A DNA stretch of 64,000 bases from Pinus tabuliformis (Eukaryota > Streptophyta > Pinopsida > Pinales > Pinaceae): NCBI GenBank assembly GCA_031772625.1, contig CM062818.1, positions 1,677,366,667-1,677,430,666 on the forward strand, written 5' to 3'. Each line of letters opens with the position of its first letter. Within the stretch, counting starts at the first letter, position 1. Positions 43,708 through 54,108 of the stretch are shown in pieces. The notes beneath the pieces are model-generated. The model was not told the DNA's origin and made no database searches. It saw only the letters and a program-made list of their open reading frames with translations. A program made the translations under genes and the position numbers.

Positions 43708-44585
43708 CGAGCAGTTTTAGCATAAAGTTCATGCTCGTTAAAAAATAAACGCAAAATCGAGCAGTTTTAACGCGAAATTTATGCTCGTTAAAAAATAGAA
43801 AAGCGATTGTGAGCAAGAGTTTCCTCCAGAGTTCAAGCTCATTAAAAAATGAACCTTCCCCGGTAAATAACCACAATGATCGTAAATTTATCAGCCGCTA
43901 AAGCCTTGGTCGTGTTTGCACCTGCCACCTCCACTTTTCATTTGGCCGATCGTTCACCTCCATATGATTGTTTACCCATTTTGAGGAACAACTGCGAAGA
44001 GTGATTTCACCTAGCCATCCTTGTGACATTGCCATGATTGGAAAATTCCAACCTGTACCTGGAATCAGTTGCTATCCCTGTTTATCACTCGTTCCTCAAA
44101 AGACGAGTCTTCTTTAAGCTCTTTTCAACTGACTCGTAAAATATGAAAAGATTGCTGAGTTTTGGCCTTCCAACTCGTTAAAGGACAGGAAGAGCTATCC
44201 CTCCTCTAGATTTTTAATCTTTTTGGACCTGAGGGATTATTGCACAAAAAGGTCGAGCGCTTGTTTTATTCGGCTCGTTAAAGTTATCGAAAACTCATCC
44301 CTTCTGTATTATTTTATACTTTTTTGGACTTAAGGGATTAGATGACGAAAAAGGAATTTTGGATTTGACTTTATGTACCTTTTCAGACTCTCTAAAAATG
44401 AAAAGGACCGAGTTATCCTTGTCGTTAGACTCGTTAAAATGATTAAATAGCGACAAACTTGTCTTTAGACGAGAACGAGTTTCCCTATCGCTAGGCTCGT
44501 TAAAACATAGCGATGGGCTTGCCCGAAGGGCAGGTTATAGAACAAGCATATGTTATCCTCCTCAAGCTTGAAAAAAATAAAGAGG
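43708..44585 (+). other. Pseudoknot array of element B
   Basis: Same order of units as 24586-25458, offset by about 19.1 kb. Informative differences: unit 3 has TGAGC (43810-43814)/GCTCA (43837-43841) with GTTCA (43831-43835)/TGAAC (43850-43854). Unit 5 has TGAGT (44156-44160)/ACTCG (44173-44177). Unit 8 has CTTTTTTG paired with CGAAAAAG through one G-U. Unit 9 has lost one helix 1 pair (GATT for GAGT). Confidence 0.65.
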
Positions 44586-45668
44586 TACTAGTCAGCAATG
44601 ACTGGGGAAAAATTGGGAAAAATCAAGAAAACTTTGATGGTAGCAGGTCGCTCTTGAACATGACACTTTTCCTCCGTACCACATTCAGGTTGGGTTGTTT
44701 CATTCACCGGTCACATCACCATGGTCTCGCCATGCCATCCATATTTGGGGTAATGCTACCAATCCATCGCATCAGTTTCGCCATATGTTCAAGAGAAGTC
44801 GTTCAGAAAGAGTCAATCGGGTCCCATCCACTACCATACGTTATCCTTCATCCATTCATGACCGCCACCCTGAATCATATGTCACAGATCGTTTTCACCT
44901 CCATTAAAGTCATTAGCTCCGTTCCGTGTCACTGATGTGGGATTCATTAAGGCCCTCCTGTGACAGATCGCTTCTTGTCGACATCAGCTCATTATCCAAG
45001 AAGTTGATCTAGGAACACCCCCTTCAGTACTTTGAAGCTTGCATGCCTCAATGGCAAGTTTCTCACTTCCGACGACAGGTATACATCAATGACCTTCGAC
45101 CAGAAGATTTTGCGTGGTGTTCGACGCCAAGTCCTTTATTCACACCACGTGAATTGTACTGCAGTACCTTGAGGGTCATTATCATTATCAGTGATTCCTC
45201 TCGCGCTTGTTAACGGTTTACATCATTGACCGGTAATCAAGCGATGTCTTTCCATGTTCGACTTCAGCGCAATTCTCACATGGATCGACTTGTACTTAGA
45301 GTGAAGATCGAACGAGTTTGGAGACCCCGGATCTAGTTTCATCCATCCGGGCTGCGATATATATTCAGGAAAAATGAAGCCATTTGACATGTACATCATT
45401 GCAGCAGATGATCATCCTACTCAAAGGATGATAATTTCACCAAAATTATCAGTCTACCATCAGACGATCGTCTGTTCTATGTACAAAAAATGAATTTATA
45501 AAGCTGAGCATGGGAATGCCCGCCTCAGCTAGATCATGAAAGCAGAATGAATCATAATGTATTGTATTGTATTTTTTTACAGGTCTCCTCCCAGCAGATG
45601 GATGAACTTCTGACCCTCCTGGATAAAGCATTTCACCCGATAAATGGCCTCATACTTTAGGGGGCAAC
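44586..45668 (+). other. End of the 3' noncoding region of element B
   Basis: No supported ORF; collinear with element A 25459-26538. Polypurine tract TTTAGGGGGCAAC at 45656-45668. Confidence 0.6.
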
Positions 45669-46792
45669 TGTTATAGACATTTTTGTGCCTTGCATCATTG
45701 AGCATGAAATGTCGATAATCAAGGGATCCAAAGTCCCTAAACATGTTGTTCCTACCCCTAGAAGAACAAGGCCAACTAACCACAGCAATTCACTGAAGTT
45801 CTCCACCTGAAAACACTCAAAAACAAGCCAATTCTGGATCATGTCAACTGCTCCACTGAGCATCTGCGCTGAATGTCAACTGCTCCACTGTCTACCTGCG
45901 TTGAATGTCAACTGCAACAAAGGCTACCTGTGCTGAGCGAGTTTGGACAAGTGGCAGATTCATTTCTCAAGGTGTCAATGCCGAGGAAGCTTCCAAAATG
46001 ACACTTGGATCAGGGAATTCGACTGGTGATGAGTAAGAGGTTCCAAATCTCCAAGTGGAAGCAAGGACCTCCAAGTGGACTCAAGAACTATGAGAGGGAG
46101 AGGACACTAGTCAGTTTCATACCAGTCTCAAGCTGACTCATCCTCTCTCCAATATCCCTATATATAGATCTCTCCTACAAGAGGTCAGGGGGGCTGGAAT
46201 TTTGTGAATGTAAAGAATTGATGTTGGTTTGTGGCTGGATACATTGGGTGTTTATGCTTTGAAGGGAGCTGAAGAGGGAATTCCATTCTGCTGGGAAGGA
46301 GATGCTGGATTGGAGCCCCATGGGTTGTATCTCTTCCTGAACCCTGTTACTTTCAATAAAGCTATCTTGATTCTTTCCTATATGTTGGTGTATTTTGTAT
46401 GATTGCATTAGTGTATTTGATTTACTTCTAATCCTGAATCATTTATGAATATGTATATGTGCCTTTGTATTGTGTTCTTCTCTTGTCGCAAGTAGTTGTT
46501 CTCTTGTCGCAAGTAGTTGTTCTCTTGTCGCAGGTAGCTATTCTCTTGTGACCTCTTGGGATTCAAGTAGTTGTTCTCTTGAGCAAGCGAGGAGGCGAGT
46601 AGCTGTAGACACACAAAGGGAAAGAGGATCTAGATCGAGGGACAACCGGAAGACAACGGTAAGTCTGCCAATCTCTCCTCTTTCACATTTCATAAAGGAA
46701 GAAATCATAATAGCTATATTCGTTTGTTGCTAAGGCGCTGTCACACCTTAGGTGGATAGGATCGTCCTAAATAGGCATTTTTCCCCACAACA
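45669..46792 (+). mobile_element. 3' LTR of element B
   Basis: 1124 bp, 53 bp longer than the 5' LTR. The excess is one 21-bp TTCTCTTGTCGCAAGTAGTTG unit plus one 32-bp unit containing CTGCGTTGAATGTCAAC. Otherwise near-identical. Confidence 0.9.
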
Positions 46793-47800
46793 ATATATGT
46801 TAGACCCTCCTCCCACATCCACCCAAGTGACCATGCCAACCGTGGGTAAACATGAGACGAGAGGCTACTATGATTAGATTTGACTTCCTAGGTGACCTTA
46901 AGGAAGTGGAATCGACAAAACATCACACAAAGTCATCCAACCTCATCAACAGAACCCTTAGAAGACAAGTCAACCACTCAAACATCCTATCCCTGGGTCC
47001 CACTGTTGTTCTGGAACTCTAAGGCCGTAATCGCTCCCAAGCTATGGGAAAGGGAGTGACCATAGACCTAAATTCGCTCTCATAGGCTTGCATGCCAGTG
47101 ACTATGGACCAAACTTACCAATTCTGTGCCAACGACCCCAAGATTTAAGCCACTTTTTTAGGCCCAAAGCCCAAGCCACTGCCCATAATGGAATGAAAGC
47201 TCGGAATCAAGTAAAGTACAAGGAAAAAATGATGCAAAAGCAATAAGTTGATCAATACCTTAACCATACCCCTACTAGCCATGATAGGGATTTCATCAAA
47301 CATATCGCAAACATGTAACCTACAAGTGTAAACGACATAATTAAGTGTAGGGATCTCATACTTAACAGAGAATTGTTATGAACCATTGTTCCCTCATACC
47401 ATTTGTTGCATTATCATCTATTAGGTCATAGACACATTATCCATTCGTATACAAGTAAAATCATGTTGAGAGCCATACATAGCTATTGTCATAAAATGTG
47501 CATATAACCAACATAATAGGAACAGAAATACTATAAACATATCAGCCATCAAAATCCAGATATACATTAGTACATTTACACATGGAAATCAAAGAAATGA
47601 ATTTCTCATTAATGAATGCAATGAAAAAAATAGAGATGGGACTACCACGTTCCACCCGACCATAGAATGGCTGAGCCAAATCTGTCTTCAGCCATTCACC
47701 CCCATGCCATATTCCAAGCATGAATGTGGGACTCAAACCAAAAGAACTCAACCAGGGTGTACCGAGTCTAAACCACCTCAACCTCATCAATAGAAACTAG
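46793..47800. other. Flank of element B, no gene seen
   Basis: No supported coding region. The first bases may continue the possible SINE at 37685-37814. Confidence 0.35.
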
Positions 47801-48187
47801 GTTTTACCGTAATCCATCCTGGACCACTAGGCCAACACAATGAACACATCATAGCTAGCTTTACGTGATCTCCACCCAATCACTAGGCCAAACAAGCATG
47901 GATGCCACTGGATTTCTCCACCTACACTATGAGGAATTTTCCTATCTCCTAGTCTGTCAGACTTTACCGTAATCCAAACCCAGATCACTAGGCCCTAAAT
48001 CGAGACTGACTCTCCAGGCTTTACCGTATATCCCAAACCCAAGATTACTAGGCCCAATGGAGAGCAAACCACCTCTAGGCTTTACTGTATATCCTACCAT
48101 TCACCGGTAAGGATTCCTAGGCCATCCAAGGCAACACAAAATCTGGCTTTACAACAACCCACAATCTGATTCAGGGTTTACTAGGCC
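47801..48187. repeat. Six degenerate repeats of CTTTACCGTA...ACTAGGCC
   Basis: Each unit opens with GGCTTTACCGTA or a variant (47801, 47857, 47961, 48018, 48079, 48145) and closes about 25-45 bases later with ACTAGGCC or a variant. Spacing is irregular (56-104 bp). Origin unknown. Confidence 0.6.
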
Positions 48188-48316
48188 ATGTGTTCTATCA
48201 TTTTGGAGATCCACCTCACTTAGCTTTCAATCCATCTGGCAATCCAACTCAACCAAACATGAGAACCCCATCACACCATGGCTATCCGGAAATGGAAAGG
48301 CTAGGCTGAAAAAAAC

Positions 48317-48907
48317 TGTTACACCTGGAAAAACTCGTGCTATAATAAAAAAGAGCCACATGCAATACCATGCATGCCAATTCTAACAAGGAAAATACAC
48401 ATGCAAGTCAATATCTGTAATGAAGCCTGTTGTAGCTACTTGATCCTGCATCTTCCTTCTTGATCCTTGCTTCCTCTTACCTTCTTTTCCTTTCTTGATC
48501 CCATGCATAACCATAGCAAAAACTTGAGCCAATAGCTTACACTAACTAAGAGTTTAACACTGAAAAGAAGAAGCTCGCCAACTAATCCTCAGAAGCCTTT
48601 TTATGAATGAGGCCTCTATTTTCTTCATTTTCCATTATTTTCCTTCAATTTCCTCCTTACATGGAACCTATGACCTTTCACCTTCGTTTTCTTTTAATTT
48701 CCTTTATTTCCATAAATAAAATACCAATAAATGCCTCATGCCTTTCCAAAGCCTTAGCCATTTCATTTGCCAATTTCCTTAGCCATAAACAACCAAATGA
48801 ACACCCCCTAGAATGTCTTGCCCAACATTCATCTTGGAATACGTGTCCCATCATCCGTGGTATTTATATATATTTTTTTACATGGAGTTTTCACCAAGGT
48901 TGTTACA
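48317..48907 (-). mobile_element. 3' LTR of a minus-strand element (element D)
   Basis: 591 bp with ends TGTTACACC and GGTTGTTACA on the plus strand. On the minus strand it starts TGTAACA, has a TATA box (TATATATAAATA, 48872-48861) and ends TGTAACA. A polypurine tract lies just outside its right end. The flanks do not form a duplication, so it is not a simple solo LTR. Confidence 0.65.
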
Positions 48908-48910
48908 GAA

Positions 48911-48922
48911 CCCTCCCCCTTG
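48911..48922 (-). other. Polypurine tract of element D
   Basis: The minus strand reads CAAGGGGGAGGG, three bases before the LTR start TGTAACA. Confidence 0.6.
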
Positions 48923-50179
48923 GGGGACACTGTCCTCGGTGTTCAATCACACATATACCTCAGCAAGGCTGTTGAAAACAAAACATAATGCCCATGGAGC
49001 TTTATAACACAACTCATTGTAGTATTTACAATGAAAAACCTGCTCAAAAGCAAAACATCATGACAACATAACTAGATAACAACCATACTACATATTGGAG
49101 CTTTATAACACATCTCATTACAGTATTTACAATAACCACATATACACATATGCAAATTTGCTAAACCATCAAATAAAAGGATACGATGCCTGTATCAATC
49201 AACATGGGGATCCAGAGGATCACACCTCCACCCTTAAAAGTAGTACCAAGATTCACCTCCTTCCCAGGAAGTCCAGAATCCACTGTCACAGTCACAGTTG
49301 CATCCAATGTCCAGCACTACAATCCTACGCCACTTGTCCCTCAGTGAACAATTACTGACTCATTGTTCTAGGGCGCACTCCCAATGTGCATTTGATTCCA
49401 TCTGGAAATGCTAATGACCAAACCCAATATATCGCGACCTTCCCTTCTCTGCTACATAGTCCCTCGGGAAATCCGGCCACCCCCTTTCGTGCAGTCACTC
49501 AACTTCAAAGTTCCCCAATATCCCCTATCTCGGGTGATCCATCCCTTGGCAAGGCTTCCTCACTTCAAAAGATACAAAGGAAAGGCATATCCTGCCTCAA
49601 AACCATCATACCAATCATAACATGCTCATGGAAATCAATGGACACTATTGGGTATCAGTGTCCCACAATGGCCCTACTCCTGGAGTACTCTACCAACACA
49701 CTACTACATGTTCCAATTTCTTTTACTGTTGTTGCCAATTCTTGCAATCGATTTCAACCACCCAACTGAGCATGTTCATGCACTCATGTACCAAGCACAT
49801 AACTTCCATTAGATTTAAAATAAATTGAAATAAACTCAAATCACACCTCATTGGTAGCTCGTCAATAAGGTACACTTGCAATCATGTTTACTTCCTGTCA
49901 CAACAAGTCAAACTAGCATCTTAGACCAAATCAACATGTATAAGCATATAACATCAGGTTATCTCAAGACACACCATCATAGATCAACATCATAAATCAC
50001 ATGTAACCATCGTAAACCATAATAATAGATCCCATATAATCATCATATACCATAATCATAAATCACATGCATATTAAAACTGAAATACAATACCGATATT
50101 TATCCTTCGTCGATCATTACTTCTGCCTTTGTTCTTTTGCACACACACCAGATCGGTTGCCACACCTAGTGCCTTCTCC

Positions 50180-51280
50180 TCCACTAGGTGCACATATGCA
50201 TAGTGTGCATCACACACATACAACCACACATGCCATACAACACCATGCAACACATGCACCTATACCTAACATACAACACATACACCTACACCTAGTGTAT
50301 GTACGTATACGTGCACAATGTACATCAAAAGACATTCATCTGCACACAACGTGCGGCACAACAAAATGCACACACGTACACTTGGTATACAACACAACTC
50401 ATACACCTATACCCGATGTACAACACAACTCATACACCTACACCTAGTGTACAACACAACACAATACATATGCCTACATCCGGTGTACAACATAATACAT
50501 GCACCTACACCTGATGTACAACATAACAAAAATATGTGTCTAGAGTGCAACACAATGAATGCATATGTCATGATACCATGACTACACAATGCACATACAT
50601 GGTACCACATGCCTGCAACACAACATGTACGACATGTACTTAATCCCACATGTACACCAGTGCCACATGTACCAAGCACCACCTGCGCAACGTGTACACA
50701 ACGCCATATGTACATTGCACCACTGTACAACATGTACAAAATACCACATGTACATAGTACCACACACATGACATGTACACGACAACACATATACACAACG
50801 CCACATGCAAGACATGTACACAGCACCACCTTCACACAACGCCACTTATACAACATGTACACAACACCAGATGCACACAACACCACTTGTACAGTCATGC
50901 ATACCACACCCTATGTACATAGCACCACATGACCAACATGCACACAACACCACTTGTACATAACAATGAATTTCCAACATGTTCATAGCATCAGGTGTAC
51001 ACAACACTGCATATCCAACATGTGCACAACATCATATGCACACAACATCGCATATCCATCATGCACATAGTACAATATGTACACAATACCACATATCCAA
51101 CATGTACATAGCACCATCTATGCCTAGCACTGAATATGCAACAGTCATACAACATTATCTGTACTACACTGTGTACATAACATTACATAATCAACATGTA
51201 CACACACTAAATATACACCACACCGCATGCACACAACATCACAGGTGAAACAAGTACAACATATATGACATATGCACAAT
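50180..51280. repeat. Long degenerate CA-rich tandem repeats
   Basis: About 1.1 kb built of variants of ACACCTA-GTGTACAACACAAC (50260-50540) and then ACATGTACACAACACCAC with a period of roughly 35 bp (50580-51250). Open frames on both strands here follow from the lack of stops in the repeat and are not genes. Confidence 0.75.
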
Positions 51281-51599
51281 AGTCGTACCACACATTCAAA
51301 ACCACACTGACTCCTTACCAAGCAACCTTGCTTATAGTGTCATGTCCATGCTTGTCCTAGCATGTCGCAGACCACACTGCTTTTACTTTGATGATGTATC
51401 CCTCGGTATAACTCGTCCATAACATAAGCATACACATAATACAAGCATACAATATAAATTCATATTCACATGATACTGACCTCATATGTTTGTCATGACT
51501 ACTCTTCCCACTTGATTCCTCATAGACCAGGAACGTCTTCATGCCATTTTCCTTCGTAAGCAATCATTCCTCCACAAGAATTATTCTTGATGACCCCGT

Positions 51600-51800
51600 G
51601 ACACAGTGACATAGATACATGTACACATACATACATCATAAAATAATAATGATCTCATTAGTCAACGTCATACATACATACATACATATGTACATATAAA
51701 CATTAGCATAAAATAATCATGATTCGTGATCACCCTGTCAGACATGACATACATACACACCTACATGTATACATATATAAACATCAACATAATCATGATC
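51600..51800. repeat. Interrupted (CATA)n repeats
   Basis: Several runs of ACATACATACATACATA and ACATATAAACAT separated by short unique sequence. Confidence 0.7.
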
Positions 51801-52593
51801 ACAACAAAATTGCCAGATATTATAAGGTCAAGGTTAAGAGAACTTCCTTTCTTCATGTAACACATGTGCAGTATTGAGAACAAAAGTCCCAACATAGCCA
51901 AGGCATCTGACACCTCATATCGATTTACTTTACCTTTTCTTGATTACCTTTCCCATGATTGTTTTGTCATCGTCCATTTACCACAATGGACCCAACCAGT
52001 CCAACCGACTATCATATTCTTACCTTCTGTTGCACTTACTCATGCACAAAGCTTCATCTGAGTCTTACTTTACCTATTGGGTACCACACATCTCTCATCG
52101 AGCTCCATCAACTTTAACTTCCACAACCAATTCCCAAGACACTCAAAACATAACAGGCAAGACAAGAAAAAACCAAGAAGGAAATCATGAAACCAATAAT
52201 GACACCACAACCCAAGTGGCATGGCCATGCACAAGACACAAACAAAACCACAATCAAACACAACAAAGCCCCAAAATACCAAAAGCACAAGACTAGCAAC
52301 AAACACCATGACTCAATCCCTATGGTTCCCAAAACCTCCAAGGGAAGGCTCAACCCAAGTCTTCTTTAAGATTTCATGGCAACCTTCTTGCCATGAAACT
52401 CCCTGCATCATGTTGTAATTAACACATAATTGTTAGTGCATAAATAAACATAACAATACATCAGTTACCTTATCTTGTTATGTCAAGCACGTTGCTTGCA
52501 ATTGAACACATCCACGCCATCTCTCAAGGGAATCCAATCCTTTGATAGATCCACATGTAACTAAAGACTAGCTAATATATCTATGATGATCTG

Positions 52594-54049
52594 TGTTGGC
52601 ATTATGGCTAAAGTGTTGTCCTTGATGGCAACCCATTCAGGTGATATATCACAGTACTTCAAGTCAGCAACAGAGATTGATGATCAGCTATCAAATATTG
52701 AAGAAAATAAGGGGTACGCAGGTACACCTTGCATAAGGTGCGTACACGCAGGTCATTGTTACATAAAGTGCGTACATACCCGCAGTTATCCCGTTCAGGA
52801 GGTGCGTACCCCCAGTGCACACATTTCAAGGCAAAGAAATTCACATGTGGGGTTTTCTTATGTTTTACTCTTGGTATTTAGCCGACGGTATTGTGTTATT
52901 ATGGTGTCGGCTCGTGGTATTGATCCATGTTTTAAGGAAGAGCTTTCCTATATAAAGCAAAGGAGATCATTTGGCTTGAGCATGTTTTTGGTTGAATATC
53001 TTATGAGGGCTAGATCTGGTCTAGATCTAAAGAAGGCGAATCTACTGATGGACCGAGATCTCTTCGGCGCATGTTCAGATCTGTAGATCTGACTGTATGG
53101 GTTATTTCTGAAGTCTTGAAATCATCTATGCCCGAAGGTACGCAGGTACAGTGAGAGAAAAGTGCATACATACGCAGGAACGAAGCGTTTTAGGTGCGCC
53201 GGTACGCAGGCACAGAAGGGTTTCAGGTGCGCCGGTACGCAGGCACAGAAGGGTTTCAGGTGCGCCGGTACGCAGGCACAGAAGGGTTGCAGGTGCGCCG
53301 GTACGCAGGCACAGAAGGGTTGCAGGTGCGAAGGTCCGCAGGCAGTTCAATGGACTCAGAGCGAGGTACGCAGGCTAGAAGTTGAGCAGGGTGCGTACAT
53401 AAGTAGGCTAGCAGTTGAGCAGGGTGCGTACTGTAAGCAGGCAAGCAGTTGAGCAGGGTGAGTACTGTAAGCAGGCCAGCAGTTGAGCAGGGTGCTTACG
53501 TAAGCAGGCGAGCAGTTGAGCAGGGTGCTTACTTCTCTTAAAATCTTTGTTTATCATTGTTGTGTTCTGGGTTTAGTCCTATTATTGTTGATCTGGTTAC
53601 TACAGTTGACTGGGTGATTCTCTTATACTTGATGATTATTTGATGCTTATGGATCCAATTTGAAAATTTATGAAAAGTGGTCCTTGTAAGAAAAGAAGTA
53701 GGGGGTTGTAGCTCCCTTCCAGGAGAAACTGGAAACGAGAGAGAGAGTTGTAGCTCCCTGTAGGTTTCAGCCTGCGTACTGGTAAAGGACTGCACCAGTA
53801 CAAAACCATTGTAAAAGGAGTTTCTAATTTGAAAGAAGATAGAGACATATTGCAGCATGTGGTTTTCACCCACATTGGGTTTCCACCTTACATCTTGTGT
53901 TCTTTGGTGTGACTATCTGTTTTCTTTTGTTCATGCTCATTATTTTATGGTACTCACATGCAAAAACAATTCAAAGAACAAATAAAGAAGATTTATTAAA
54001 AGAATTAGATAATACTGATTCACCCCCCCTCTCAGTATTATTTCCAACA
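52594..54049 (+). mobile_element. First LTR of the copia tandem
   Basis: TGTTGGCATTATGG...TTATTTCCAACA. TATA box TATATAAAG at 52949-52957. It contains the 33-bp minisatellites at 53163-53350 and 53363-53533. Confidence 0.9.
53163..53533 (+). repeat. Two 33-bp minisatellites in the LTR
   Basis: The first array (53163-53350) has four near-perfect 33-bp units starting GTGCGCCGGTACGCAGG at 53194, 53227, 53260 and 53293, with degenerate flanking units. The second (53363-53533) has units of 33-34 bp ending AGCAGTTGAGCAGG. Both lie downstream of the TATA box and so should be transcribed. Open frames across them are repeat artefacts. Confidence 0.9.
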
Positions 54050-54051
54050 AT

Positions 54052-54063
54052 TGGTATCAGAGC
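54052..54063 (+). other. Primer binding site, first copy
   Basis: TGGTATCAGAGC, complementary to the initiator methionine tRNA, two bases after the LTR end. Confidence 0.9.
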
Positions 54064-54108
54064 AGGTCCTTCAGAGAAGCTTGATCGCTTGAAGGTAGAT
54101 CGTTCATC

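Larger units (their letters stand above)
37815..46792 (+). mobile_element. Element B: gag-protease LTR retrotransposon
   Basis: LTRs 37815-38885 and 45669-46792 flanked by ATATA (37810-37814 and 46793-46797); 8978 bp. Same LTR ends, primer site, leader, polypurine tract and 3' structured region as element A, but with a capsid-type gag domain retained. No reverse transcriptase, RNase H or integrase. One in-frame stop breaks the single long gag-protease frame. Confidence 0.9.
48923..52593 (-). mobile_element. Interior of element D, degenerate, 5' end not seen
   Basis: The presumed interior runs from the polypurine tract to the insertion point of the copia element at 52594. A minus-strand fragment near 49260-49170 reads DSGLPGKEVNLGTTFKGGGV, of the type found at retroelement ORF ends, but I find no polymerase motif. 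A direct repeat beginning GGAGCTTTATAACACA occurs at about 48997 and 49098. The rest is mostly tandem repeats and AT-rich sequence. Confidence 0.4.

Noticed and set aside
50407-50907. 166-codon minus-strand frame rich in Cys, Val and Met
   Set aside because: It lies wholly in degenerate CA/TG tandem repeats; composition follows from the repeat.
53194-53350. CRISPR-like regular array
   Set aside because: Units are contiguous with no unique spacers, and the context is a plant LTR. It is a minisatellite.
53151-53452. Four overlapping open frames (also 59769-60070) with RRYAGTEGFQV-like repeats
   Set aside because: They are translations of the 33-bp minisatellite, whose period is a multiple of three and lacks stops. 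Not genes.
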